A stretch of 64,000 nucleotides of DNA from Massiliimalia sp050943535 (GCA_050943535.1 JBMNPJ010000002.1:186001-250000); one strand, 5' to 3'; positions 16,001 to 24,582 are shown, counted from the first letter of the stretch. Numbers and translations: made by a program. Notes: generated from the letters alone by a model not told the origin.

Positions 16001-17401
16001 ATGAAAGTATTTAATACCTTAACCAGAGAAAAAGAAGAATTAAAACCAATTCATCCAGGAGAAATCCGGATGTATGCCTGCGGTCCTACCGTATACAACT
16101 ATATTCATATTGGGAATGCTCGGCCTATCATTATTTTTGATGTACTGCGCCGCTATTTGGAATACCGGGGCATGAAAGTAACTTTTGTTCAGAACTTTAC
16201 CGATGTAGATGACAAGATTATCCGCAAAGCTAATGAAGAAGGCGTAGCCTCTTCTGAGGTTTCTGAACGGTTTATCCGGGAGTATCAAGTGGATGCGAAG
16301 GGATTGAATGTACGCCCTGCTACAGTACACCCAAAAGTAACCGAAAACATGGACAGCATTATTGAGATTGTAAAAACTCTGGTAGATCGTGGATATGCTT
16401 ATGAAGTAAACGGCGATGTGTATTTCCGCACTCATAAGTTTAAAGATTACGGAAAACTGTCTCACATGCCTTTGGAAGATCTGGAAGCTGGCGCCAGAAT
16501 TGCCGTAGACGATATCAAAGAGGACCCTATGGACTTTGCTTTGTGGAAAGCGGCAAAACCAGGAGAACCTTACTGGGAATCTCCGTGGGGAAAAGGCCGT
16601 CCAGGCTGGCATATTGAATGCTCTGCTATGTCACGGAGCATTTTGGGCGAAACCATTGACATTCACTGCGGCGGACAGGACTTGATCTTCCCACATCATG
16701 AAAATGAGATTGCCCAGAGTGAAGCTGCTTCTGGCAAGACATTTGCCAATTACTGGATGCACAACGGCTACATTAATGTAGATAACCGGAAAATGTCAAA
16801 ATCTTTGAATAACTTTTTCACCACTCGTGAAGTGGCAGAGAAATTTGGGTATGAACCGATCCGTTTTATGATGCTTCAGGCACAGTACCGCAGCCCAATT
16901 AACTATTCTCTGGAAATTATTGAACAGTGCAAAGCGGCTCTGGAACGTCTTTATACCTGTAAAGCAACGCTGCGCCGTGTGAAGGCTGCTGCAAAACCGG
17001 GTGAATTTACCGAAGAACAGAAAGCATCCTTGCTCAAACACCGCCAGGACTTTATTGACGCTATGGACGATGACCTGAATACTGCGGACGCCATTGCAGC
17101 TATTTTTGATCTGGTAAAAGAAATTAATGTAAATATCAGTGGTACAGAACAGGCAAGTTTGGAATATGTCACCTTTGCGGAAAGTCTGTTCCTGGAACTG
17201 ATTGATGTTCTGGGGCTGTTGTACCAGGATCAGGAAGAACAGACCATTCCAGAAGAAGTGATGAAACTGGTAGAAGAACGGGCAGCTGCCAGAAAAGCAA
17301 AAGACTTTGCAAAAGCAGACCAGCTTCGGGACGAAATTGCGAAAATGGGATACGAAGTAAAAGAAACCAGACAGGGAACCCAGATTACACCGATTGCCTG
17401 A
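16001..17401 (+). CDS. cysS: Cysteinyl-tRNA synthetase
   Basis: Charges tRNA-Cys. The 466-residue class I synthetase shows HIGN at 36-39, KMSKS at 264-268 and the zinc-binding Cys/His set including ECSAMS and HCGGQDLIFPHHENE. I chose the ATG at 16001, which has AGGTGA just upstream, over an ATG at 15977. It lies 57 nt downstream of cysE and shares the T-box control, which is logical because the leader senses tRNA-Cys charging. Confidence 0.95.
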   Translation: MKVFNTLTREKEELKPIHPGEIRMYACGPTVYNYIHIGNARPIIIFDVLRRYLEYRGMKVTFVQNFTDVDDKIIRKANEEGVASSEVSERFIREYQVDAKGLNVRPATVHPKVTENMDSIIEIVKTLVDRGYAYEVNGDVYFRTHKFKDYGKLSHMPLEDLEAGARIAVDDIKEDPMDFALWKAAKPGEPYWESPWGKGRPGWHIECSAMSRSILGETIDIHCGGQDLIFPHHENEIAQSEAASGKTFANYWMHNGYINVDNRKMSKSLNNFFTTREVAEKFGYEPIRFMMLQAQYRSPINYSLEIIEQCKAALERLYTCKATLRRVKAAAKPGEFTEEQKASLLKHRQDFIDAMDDDLNTADAIAAIFDLVKEINVNISGTEQASLEYVTFAESLFLELIDVLGLLYQDQEEQTIPEEVMKLVEERAAARKAKDFAKADQLRDEIAKMGYEVKETRQGTQITPIA

Positions 17402-17417
17402 GAAATGGGGGAGAGCC

Positions 17418-18362
17418 ATGTTCCGTGAAGTTGTTACCGTTTGTTTAAATCCATCTTTGGATGTGACGGTTTGGATTGATTCTTTGGACTTTGAGGAGCC
17501 GTGTTTTGCTCAAAAAGAAGAAATCTATCCTGGAGGAAAAGGGATTAATGTGTCCCGCATGCTGACGGGATTGGGGTTTTCCAACCGTTCTTTGTGTGTC
17601 GCTGGGGAAGAGAATCTTTCTATGCTCAGGGGAAAACTGATGCAGGAATCTGTCTGTGCGGAATATCTTCCAGTAAAAGGAGCTGCAATCCGGGAAAATC
17701 TTACTTTGATTGTGGGAAACCAGCGGCAGCTGAAAGTTAACCGAAAAGGCCCTGCTTTAGGACGGGAGTTATTGGAGCAGGTAAGATCCAGACTGCTGGA
17801 ACTGTGTGATGAAGCCACCTTGGTAGTGTTTGCCGGAAGTTTGCCGCCTGGCGTCACTGCAGAAGATTATGAAGATTTGATTCGTGAGATCAGCAGCAGA
17901 GGCATCCCAACGGCAGTAGATACTGGGGTGTTTTCCAAAGAGGATTACCAGCGGATCCGTCCCTTTGTGATGAAGCCCAACAGGGTGGAATTGGAACAGA
18001 TTATGGGTGTTTCTCTGCCTTCATTGGAAGCGGTAAAAGATGCGGCACAAGAACTTTCTCAATGGGTAAACCATGTTTTGGTCAGTCTTGGAGGAGACGG
18101 CGTTTTGTATGCAGGCGAAGGAACTTGTTTGAAAACCGCAGCTCCAAAAGTCTCTGTGCGTTCTACAGTGGGAGCCGGAGATGCCACTTTGTCCGGATTT
18201 TTATATGGTTTGGGTATGGGATGGTCCCAAAAGGAAGCAGTGCGTTTTGCTACTGCCTGTGGTACGGCCAGCGTGTGCTGTGACGGCACCTGCTATCCTG
18301 CCAGAGAGGCGATTGACCAGATGGCCAAACAGATTATTTGTCAGGAAAATCCTACAGAGTAA
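17418..18362 (+). CDS. 1-phosphofructokinase-type PfkB sugar kinase
   Basis: A 314-residue ribokinase-fold kinase of the 1-phosphofructokinase/tagatose-6-phosphate kinase branch. It has the N-terminal LNPSLDVTVWI, the GGKGINVSRML sugar-binding motif, the FAGSLPPGV segment and the catalytic GAGDATLSGF anion hole with Asp near residue 257. The start at 17418 follows GGGGGAG. It lies 16 nt after cysS, so it is likely co-transcribed although unrelated in function. No PTS genes or other fructose genes are nearby, so the true substrate is open. Confidence 0.85.
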   Translation: MFREVVTVCLNPSLDVTVWIDSLDFEEPCFAQKEEIYPGGKGINVSRMLTGLGFSNRSLCVAGEENLSMLRGKLMQESVCAEYLPVKGAAIRENLTLIVGNQRQLKVNRKGPALGRELLEQVRSRLLELCDEATLVVFAGSLPPGVTAEDYEDLIREISSRGIPTAVDTGVFSKEDYQRIRPFVMKPNRVELEQIMGVSLPSLEAVKDAAQELSQWVNHVLVSLGGDGVLYAGEGTCLKTAAPKVSVRSTVGAGDATLSGFLYGLGMGWSQKEAVRFATACGTASVCCDGTCYPAREAIDQMAKQIICQENPTE

Positions 18363-18418
18363 GTGTCATAAAACACAAAATTTTAACAAATTATCTATAA
18401 AATGTCATTATTTTTTCG

Positions 18419-18447
18419 TTGTGTGACCTTTGCGGATAGGATATAAT
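18419..18447 (+). promoter_or_regulatory. Promoter of the cyclophilin lipoprotein cluster
   Basis: TTGTGT (18419-18424) and a perfect TATAAT (18442-18447) separated by 17 bp. The predicted start near 18454 lies just before a strong hairpin. Confidence 0.65.
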
Positions 18448-18459
18448 AAATTCAGGTGC

Positions 18460-18490
18460 AGTTGCAGCTCCAGTTTCTGGGGCTGCAACT
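18460..18490 (+). other. 5'-end hairpin of the cyclophilin transcript
   Basis: AGTTGCAGCTCCAG / CTGGGGCTGCAACT, a 14-bp stem with one G-U pair and a TTT loop. It begins about 6 nt from the predicted transcript start and has no T run, so it is not a terminator. A 5' stabilising structure or a protein-binding site is the likely role. Confidence 0.7.
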
Positions 18491-18525
18491 TGCGATATTT
18501 GATATGCTGACGGAGGTTTGCATCA

Positions 18526-19287
18526 ATGAGAAAAGTAGCAAAAATGTTTGCAGTCCTGACAGTAGGATTATTTGTATTAACCGGATGTATGCCGGCTGGT
18601 ACACGGCCGCCCAGCCAGGATATTAATTTAGTGCAGTTTGAAACACCGGCGGATGACCAGGAAATGGCAGTGGTGGAAACCAATTATGGTACCATCAAAT
18701 TTGTATTGTATGAAGAATATGCCCCTGAAACAGTAAAGCAGTTTAAACAGCTGGTAGAAGAAGGATTTTATGAAAACAATCCTATTTATGCAGTGGATCA
18801 CACTGCTACTGCTATGCTGGCAGGTGCTACTGATTCAGAAGGGGAAGAAGGAAAGACCACAACCAAGGACGGCAAAGGGATTAAAACTGAAACATCCTCC
18901 GATCTTTGGCATTTTCCGGGAGCAGTCTCTGCCTTGGGTGAAGAAACTGGAATTACCAAGTCTATTCGTTCTGACAGCCGTTTCTTTATTATAGGCAATT
19001 CTTCTGCAGATGCAGAAACACTGGAACAGATGGAAGAAAGTAACTACCCAGAAACAGTAATCAGTGCTTATAAAGAACATGGCGGACAGCCTTTGTATAC
19101 AGGTCAGTATACGATTTTCGGTCAGGTGGTAGAAGGTCTGGATGTAGTGGATCAGATTATCCAGGTGCCAACCCAAAAAGATGAAAATGGGGAAGATACC
19201 TTTACTCCTTCAGAAGAATTGGTGATTTACAGCATTACGCTGACAACGTATGGCGAGGGAATGAACCAGAGCCAAACACAGGAATAA
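18526..19287 (+). CDS. Cyclophilin-like lipoprotein, degenerate active site
   Basis: A 253-residue lipoprotein (lipobox VLTGC near residue 22) with the cyclophilin-type peptidyl-prolyl isomerase fold outline: VVETNYGTIKFVLYEEYAPETV at the front and a FGQVVEGLDVVDQI segment near the end. Unlike the two genes that follow, it lacks the FHR active-site motif and the GGDPTGTG loop, and the conserved SQFF is SRFF. It is therefore probably not an active isomerase but may keep the binding fold. It is the first of three tandem paralogues. Confidence 0.85.
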   Translation: MRKVAKMFAVLTVGLFVLTGCMPAGTRPPSQDINLVQFETPADDQEMAVVETNYGTIKFVLYEEYAPETVKQFKQLVEEGFYENNPIYAVDHTATAMLAGATDSEGEEGKTTTKDGKGIKTETSSDLWHFPGAVSALGEETGITKSIRSDSRFFIIGNSSADAETLEQMEESNYPETVISAYKEHGGQPLYTGQYTIFGQVVEGLDVVDQIIQVPTQKDENGEDTFTPSEELVIYSITLTTYGEGMNQSQTQE

Positions 19288-19298
19288 GGATGAAACAT

Positions 19299-20198
19299 AT
19301 GAAAAAAAACCGGATATTTGCCCTATTGATGACAGCAGTATTAGCGGTCGCTTGCTCTGGATGCAATAAAATTTACAGCGATCCGGGCCCGGCAGAATCT
19401 TTGGATTTAATTTCTGATGCGGGTGATGCTGATAATTCTCAGCTGGAAAATGTGGAGACAGAAGATACTCCAGCGGATGAATTTTTAAAAGAAAATTTTC
19501 CTTCCAATGGAGCAGCGGAACTTTTAAATTTCCGTACACCGGAAGCTGGGGAAGAAATTGCAGTGATCCATACCAGTATGGGAGATATCAAAGTCATGTT
19601 ATTCCCGGATGTTGCGCCCAAGGCGGTAGAAAATTTTAAAGAATTAGTGGAAAAAGGCTACTATAATTCTACTGATGCCGCGAAAATGTTGTTTCACCGT
19701 GTTAAAAAGGATTTCGTGATTCAAACAGGGGATCCTACCGGTACTGGTGCGGGAGGAGAAAGTGCCTCCGGTGAGCCCTTTGAGGATGAATTTTCCGAGC
19801 AGGCACTCCATTTCCGAGGTGCCCTGTCTATGGCAAATTCAGGCGCTGATACCAATGAAAGTCAGTTTTTTATTGTACAGGCTCCGGCTTCTACTATAAC
19901 CAGCGAATCTTGGAATTTATTCCGACTCAATGCAGGGGTTCAAAAAGCATTTCCTCAGTCTGTGATGGATAAATATGAAGAAGTCGGCGGAACTCCTTGG
20001 CTGGATTTTTCTCATACAGTGTTTGGTCAGGTGTTTGAAGGGATGGATGTAGTGGATGCCATTGCTTCCGTTCCGGTCAGTGATGATAAATTCAATAAGC
20101 CCTTAGAGGATGTGTGGATCCAGTCCATTACACTGGAATCTTATGTTCCCAGTGCGGAATCTTCTCAACCGGAAAGTGCCTCAGAAAGCAATTCCTGA
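19299..20198 (+). CDS. Peptidyl-prolyl cis-trans isomerase lipoprotein
   Basis: A 299-residue extracytoplasmic cyclophilin-type isomerase that assists folding of exported proteins. The signal peptide ends in a lipobox (ACSGC, near residue 22), followed by a charged linker and the isomerase domain from about residue 85, with LFHRVKKDFVIQTGDPTGTG, MANSGADTNESQFFI and HTVFGQVFEGMDVVDAI. The catalytic Arg of FHR is present, after a short insertion before it. The ATG at 19299 is 8 nt after AAGGA; one at 19290 is possible and adds three residues. The Ser/Glu-rich tail is unstructured. Confidence 0.88.
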   Translation: MKKNRIFALLMTAVLAVACSGCNKIYSDPGPAESLDLISDAGDADNSQLENVETEDTPADEFLKENFPSNGAAELLNFRTPEAGEEIAVIHTSMGDIKVMLFPDVAPKAVENFKELVEKGYYNSTDAAKMLFHRVKKDFVIQTGDPTGTGAGGESASGEPFEDEFSEQALHFRGALSMANSGADTNESQFFIVQAPASTITSESWNLFRLNAGVQKAFPQSVMDKYEEVGGTPWLDFSHTVFGQVFEGMDVVDAIASVPVSDDKFNKPLEDVWIQSITLESYVPSAESSQPESASESNS

Positions 20199-20251
20199 TG
20201 AAAAAGAAAGCACAGTGAAAATTTGAAAACGCATAAAAGGAAGATTACAGA

Positions 20252-20983
20252 ATGAAAAAATTAATCAGTATTATTTTAACAGCGGGAATGCTGTTGCTTG
20301 CAATGGCAGGGTGCGGAAAAAGTAGCGGCGAGTCCGGTGAAGTGACTTTACTGCAGTTTGAAGAAGTGTCTGCAGATCAGCCGATTGCCACCATTCATGT
20401 AAAGGACTATGGAGATATTAAGATTGCTCTGTATCCAGAAGAAGCACCCAAAACGGTAGAAAATTTTATTGGGTTGGCAGAAGAAGGATATTATGACGGG
20501 GTGACCTTTCACCGGGTCATTAAAGATTTTATGATCCAGGGTGGGGACCCTACAGGAACTGGTTCCGGGGGCCACAGCTTGTGGAATAAAGAGTTTGAAG
20601 ACGAGTTTTCTGATAATTTATATTGTTTTGACGGTGCTTTGTGTATGGCTAATGCTGGTCCTAATACCAATGGCAGCCAGTTCTTTATTGTGCAAAGTTC
20701 TGATCCAATCGAAGAAGATTATTTTGAACAGTGTATTGCTTATCACGAACAGCAGGGAAGAGGACGTACTTCTTATGCAGACAGCGTAATGGAAAAATAT
20801 GCAGAAGTGGGAGGAACCCCTCATCTGGATGGAATGCACACTGTATTTGGTCAGGTGATCGAAGGGATGGATGTAGTGGAAGCTATTTCCTCCTGCGAAG
20901 TTACCCAGGGTTCTGACGGAGCAGACAGTAAACCAGTAGAAAGCGTTGTAATTGAAAGCATTACCATTGAAAACGCAGATTGA
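20252..20983 (+). CDS. Peptidyl-prolyl cis-trans isomerase lipoprotein
   Basis: A 243-residue cyclophilin-type isomerase anchored by a lipobox (MAGC, near residue 21). It is the most canonical of the three tandem copies: TFHRVIKDFMIQGGDPTGTG, MANAGPNTNGSQFFIVQ and HTVFGQVIEGMDVVEAI are all present, with the catalytic Arg and the SQFF glutamine intact. It lies 53 nt after the second copy with AAAGGAAG before the ATG. Confidence 0.92.
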   Translation: MKKLISIILTAGMLLLAMAGCGKSSGESGEVTLLQFEEVSADQPIATIHVKDYGDIKIALYPEEAPKTVENFIGLAEEGYYDGVTFHRVIKDFMIQGGDPTGTGSGGHSLWNKEFEDEFSDNLYCFDGALCMANAGPNTNGSQFFIVQSSDPIEEDYFEQCIAYHEQQGRGRTSYADSVMEKYAEVGGTPHLDGMHTVFGQVIEGMDVVEAISSCEVTQGSDGADSKPVESVVIESITIENAD

Positions 20984-21033
20984 TTTTATCCAATAAGGAA
21001 TATCAAAAAGGAAACACAATAAAACAAAAATTT

Positions 21034-21136
21034 GGGGGATTGCATGAGGAATTCTGCAATGCCCCGATTTTATTTGAGGCGACACCGCACAATTCACGGT
21101 ATGTGCCTCGGGCGGCGTGTCGCTTTAAAAATTTTT
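21034..21136 (+). other. Two hairpins between the cyclophilin genes and the next gene
   Basis: GGGG-ATTGCA / TGCAAT-CCCC with one mismatch (21034-21064) is followed by ATTTTATTT. A larger stem GCGACAC/GTGTCGC (21079-21123) encloses a GCAC/GTGC hairpin and is followed by TTTAAAAATTTTT. One or both probably terminate the cyclophilin transcript; they could also form the leader of the next gene. The reading frame of the next gene is open across this region, but the ribosome binding site lies after it. Confidence 0.55.
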
Positions 21137-21177
21137 ATATGACAGATGAATCATTTCAGAAAAGGAGAGGAATCAAA

Positions 21178-23415
21178 ATGAATGGGGTTGTCTACTGTAT
21201 TAACCAGTTTTCTGACCAAAAAGCGGTATGTCGGCAGGAACAAAAAATCATAGTCAACCAAACTCAGCAGGTTTGCTTTGATCATGGAAAGGCCCAGGTT
21301 GCACTGCAACAAACTGGGGAAAATCAGTATCAGCTTACCCTTACAGTATGTGAAGGAACATTTTCTCAGGTGAATTTTGGAGCATATCTCCATCTGGACT
21401 GGTGGAATGAAGAGGATGGTTACTTTTTCTCTCCAGCAGCAGTGTATGATGGCAATCATTTTAAAGTACTGCCCCAGACTTATCCGCCTATGATGCACAG
21501 GGAAGATGGGATGGGTCCTGATATGCAGACTTTGATTACTGATGTTCCTCGCTTGGATCAGGAACATACCTATATTCATTTGTCTTCAGGGGATATGTCT
21601 GTCCCCTGTATGGGCGGGTGGAGTAAAAAGACTGGCAAAGGAATTCTCTTTTATGGAAATCATGGAAACAGCCGGGAATATACTGGATTTTTCTTTGATC
21701 AGATACAGTCTGGTGCCCGGATCGGCATGGAATTACCTTGTGTCAGAACGCATCAGTATACCATGATGAATACCAGTACCAAAAGCGACGATCAGCCCCG
21801 GGATTTGAAAGCGGGAGATGTGATTCAGTTTTGTTTTGGGATTCATCAGTTTGACTGCCACAGCATGAAAACCTTTTACGAACATTTTTTTGATACTAGG
21901 GAATGGATAGAATCTCAAAGCAAATGGGAAAATCAGCTGCCTTTTTCTGCGGCATATGACATCATTGAACAGAAAACAACCCAAACTCAGTTTGAGGAAG
22001 AACAGGGATATTTTCGGGTATCTCCAAAAGGAACCGGAGGAGTCTACGGCGATTGGCAAGCAGGTTGGGTCGGCGGCGGAATGAATGCCTGCGCCTTTAT
22101 GATGGGGTCCGAAGGAGTGGCAGTAACACAGGCAGAAGAGACGTTTCAAACCATATATTCCCCGAAATTACAGGCGGATACGGGATTTATTTATCCGATT
22201 CGATATAACGGAAAGTTGCTGGGAGATGATTTTCATCATACCGAGCAAAAAGAAATCCTTTTGCTGAGAAAAAATGCAGATGTTCTTGTTTATACCGCAA
22301 AATACTGCCTGAGCAGAGAAAAACGAAATTTGCCGGAACAGCAGCAGGTTACGACAGGACTGAAAAAACTGGCAGACGCATTTGTCTGTCTGTTCCGAAA
22401 ATACGGACAGTTGGGGCAGTTTATTGATTTGGAACGGGAAGAAATTCTGGCAGGAGGAACAGCCAGCCCGGCAATTGCCATAGAAGGGTTGGTTCTTTGC
22501 AGCAGAGTGCTGAAAGATCCCGTGTACTTAGAGATCGCACGGCAGCTGGGAGACTGGTATGCTCATTGTTTGGAAAAAGGGCTTCTCAACGGAGGACCCG
22601 GCGAAATCCTTCAAGGTGCAGACAGTGAATCCGTGTTTGGACTGTTGGAAGGATATATGGCGCTGTATCATGCCGATGGGCAGGAAAAATGGCTTTTGCT
22701 GGCAGCAGACTGCGCCCATCAGGCATCCAGTTGGTGTATGACCTATGATTTTGATTTTCCGGAAAACTGCGAGTTTGGACGGCTTGGAATGCATACCGCC
22801 GGCAGTGTTTTTGCCAATGTGCAGAATAAACATTCTGCACCGGGGATTTGTACCTTGTCTCCCATAGCGCTGTTAGATTTGGCGCAGGAAGCTTTATCTC
22901 ATCCACAGCTGAGCTGCCGCAGCAGTGCTTATGCCAAACTTGCGGGACAGATTGCCCACAATATTACTCAGTATCTTTCTCGAGAAGACCGCCCGATTAT
23001 GTCCTGGGAAGGGAAAGCTTTGCCGGCAGGATGGATGTGTGAGCGGGTAAACACTTCTGACTGGGAAGGAAAAGATCATATTGGGGGAGTTTTTTGTGGT
23101 TCCTGCTGGTGCGAAGTATCCACACTTATGACTGCAGTGGAAATTCCCGGAATTGTGGTGAACAGTGACAGTGGAATGGTTTGGGTTTATGATCATGTGG
23201 ATGTGGTATCCAGTCCGGTTTCCGGAGGATTTGTCTGCACTGTCACCAATCCTACCCAGTTTACGGCTCGAGTAGCAATTGCAGTTTGCTCTGAGACACA
23301 TCCGGTGCCTTACGGGGAACCTGGATATTTAATGGAACTGTCCCGCCTTACTTTGTTGCCTGGTGAAAGCAAAAATATTTTGGTAAACCAGGGAGAAAAT
23401 TGCTGGCATATATGA
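21178..23415 (+). CDS. Large cytoplasmic protein of unknown function, sugar-hydrolase-like
   Basis: A 745-residue protein without signal peptide that I do not recognise. The first 260 residues are beta-rich and Trp/Tyr-rich. The region from about 400 to 640 looks like alternating helices of an alpha/alpha toroid, with GGTASPAIAIEGLVLCSRV, GGPGEILQGADSESVFGLLEGYMALYHADG-type helices and HTAGSVFANVQNKHSAPG. The end is beta-rich again. This order resembles glycoside hydrolases or lyases with an (alpha/alpha)6 barrel, but that is only inference. The ATG at 21178 follows AAAGGAGAGG at 21161-21170; an in-frame extension to 20980 overlaps the hairpins and is not favoured. Confidence 0.75.
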   Translation: MNGVVYCINQFSDQKAVCRQEQKIIVNQTQQVCFDHGKAQVALQQTGENQYQLTLTVCEGTFSQVNFGAYLHLDWWNEEDGYFFSPAAVYDGNHFKVLPQTYPPMMHREDGMGPDMQTLITDVPRLDQEHTYIHLSSGDMSVPCMGGWSKKTGKGILFYGNHGNSREYTGFFFDQIQSGARIGMELPCVRTHQYTMMNTSTKSDDQPRDLKAGDVIQFCFGIHQFDCHSMKTFYEHFFDTREWIESQSKWENQLPFSAAYDIIEQKTTQTQFEEEQGYFRVSPKGTGGVYGDWQAGWVGGGMNACAFMMGSEGVAVTQAEETFQTIYSPKLQADTGFIYPIRYNGKLLGDDFHHTEQKEILLLRKNADVLVYTAKYCLSREKRNLPEQQQVTTGLKKLADAFVCLFRKYGQLGQFIDLEREEILAGGTASPAIAIEGLVLCSRVLKDPVYLEIARQLGDWYAHCLEKGLLNGGPGEILQGADSESVFGLLEGYMALYHADGQEKWLLLAADCAHQASSWCMTYDFDFPENCEFGRLGMHTAGSVFANVQNKHSAPGICTLSPIALLDLAQEALSHPQLSCRSSAYAKLAGQIAHNITQYLSREDRPIMSWEGKALPAGWMCERVNTSDWEGKDHIGGVFCGSCWCEVSTLMTAVEIPGIVVNSDSGMVWVYDHVDVVSSPVSGGFVCTVTNPTQFTARVAIAVCSETHPVPYGEPGYLMELSRLTLLPGESKNILVNQGENCWHI

Positions 23416-23448
23416 AAAAAGCCCTGCAAAGTTTTTACTTTGCAGGGC
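23415..23448 (-). terminator. Bidirectional hairpin, terminator of nadA
   Basis: GCCCTGCAAAG / CTTTGCAGGGC (23421-23448), an 11-bp perfect stem. On the minus strand it is followed by TTTTTT (complement of 23415-23420), so it ends the nadA transcript well. On the plus strand the tail is only TTCAG, so it is a weaker end for the upstream gene. Confidence 0.8.
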
Positions 23449-23508
23449 TTCAGTTTGCAGATAAAGATATATTAAGAAAAAGCTACATAAATTTTGTCTT
23501 TTGGGATT

Positions 23509-23532
23509 CTTAAGGGATGTGAATCCCTTAAG
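23509..23532. repeat. Lone hairpin related to the dispersed repeats
   Basis: CTTAAGGGAT-GTGA-ATCCCTTAAG has a 10-bp perfect stem with a TGTGAA apex, the same layout as CCAGGGGT-GTGA-ACCCCTGG in repeat clusters A and B, but with different stem bases. It lies downstream of nadA, between its stop and its terminator. Confidence 0.6.
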
Positions 23533-23579
23533 CCGTTGGAGACACAGTAATTTCTTCAATCTGATTGTATTTTATGATT

Positions 23580-24491
23580 TTAGTTTCCCAGACGAATCAT
23601 TTCGTCAATAGTATGTCTTGCTTTGCGGGCGATTTCTGCATCCAATTCCATTTCTTCGCCGCCGTTTCCGGTTAAAGCATCATATACATCGGACAAAGAG
23701 GTCATGCGCATATCCGGACAGATGAGGCGTTTGGACAGCTGATAAAAGGTGCCTTCTGGTTTTGTCAGTTTCAGGTAATCGGCAATGCTTTTTTCGGTGC
23801 CAATGATACAGGGATCACTGCTTTCCATAGCAAAACGAATAATATCAGCAGTAGAGCCAATAGCATCACCATGCTGTAAAACTTCTTTGGGCAGTTCTGG
23901 ATGAAGCAGAACTTTTGCATCAGGGTGGAGCGCTTTTGCTGCTAAAATTTCATCTTCAGTGATGGCATTGTGAACAGGGCAGTATCCATCCCACAGAATG
24001 ATATTTTTTTCTGGACACATTTTCTGTACATAAGATCCCAGATTTTTATCCGGAATAAACAGAATATCTTTTTCAGGAATTGCCCGAACGATTTTTAAAG
24101 CGCTGGAAGAAGTGACGCAAACGTCGCATTCTGCTTTCAGGGCGGCGGTAGTATTTACATAGCACACTACCTTTACATGGGGATTTTCACGCTTAAACTG
24201 AGCAACCCGCTCAGGAGCGATTTGTTCCGCCATAGGACAGGTAGCCTGGGGAACAGGAAGAATGACACTTTTTTCCGGAGACAGCATTTTTACTGTTTCT
24301 GCCATAAACCGAACGCCGCACAAAATAACTTTTTGGCAGTCCAGGTCTTTTGCAATGACAGAAAGCTTGTAGGAATCTCCGGTATGGTCGGCAATTTCCA
24401 AAATTTCCGGAGACTGATAACTGTGTGCTAAAATTGTGACATGTTGTTCTTGTTTGAGGCGAATGATTTCATCTTGCAGATTTCGGATCAT
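23580..24491 (-). CDS. nadA: Quinolinate synthase A
   Basis: Condenses iminoaspartate with dihydroxyacetone phosphate to quinolinate in de novo NAD synthesis, using a 4Fe-4S cluster. The 303 residues are the short clostridial form, with cluster ligands C85 (QATC), C171 (DGYC) and C258 (RLIC) spaced as in characterised NadA, plus the AHSYQSPEI and GSTADII segments. AGGAGGA precedes the ATG. nadB and nadC are not adjacent, so the partner genes must be elsewhere or be replaced. Confidence 0.95.
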   Translation of the reverse strand: MIRNLQDEIIRLKQEQHVTILAHSYQSPEILEIADHTGDSYKLSVIAKDLDCQKVILCGVRFMAETVKMLSPEKSVILPVPQATCPMAEQIAPERVAQFKRENPHVKVVCYVNTTAALKAECDVCVTSSSALKIVRAIPEKDILFIPDKNLGSYVQKMCPEKNIILWDGYCPVHNAITEDEILAAKALHPDAKVLLHPELPKEVLQHGDAIGSTADIIRFAMESSDPCIIGTEKSIADYLKLTKPEGTFYQLSKRLICPDMRMTSLSDVYDALTGNGGEEMELDAEIARKARHTIDEMIRLGN

Positions 24492-24513
24492 GCAGAGTTC
24501 CTCCTACTAAAAA

Positions 24514-24582
24514 GCCGATAACCTCGGCAGGTAAATTTCCTTTTATTAACAATATAGTAACATATACAGGAATTTCTGTCAA
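24514..24582 (-). promoter_or_regulatory. nadA promoter with a leader hairpin
   Basis: On the minus strand TTGACA (complement of 24577-24582) and TACTAT (24554-24559) are 17 bp apart. The short leader contains GCCGA/TCGGC (24514-24528) followed by five T residues, right before the AGGAGGA site. A weak terminator or site-occluding hairpin here could attenuate nadA; that is inference. Confidence 0.65.

Noticed and set aside
17418..18362. Calling the PfkB-family kinase fruK
   Set aside because: No PTS fructose genes or regulator are adjacent and the subfamily motifs do not separate fructose-1-phosphate from tagatose-6-phosphate kinases.
20980..21177. A 66-residue N-terminal extension of the 745-residue protein
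   Set aside because: It runs through two strong hairpins, its start has no ribosome site, and AAAGGAGAGG lies just before the ATG at 21178.
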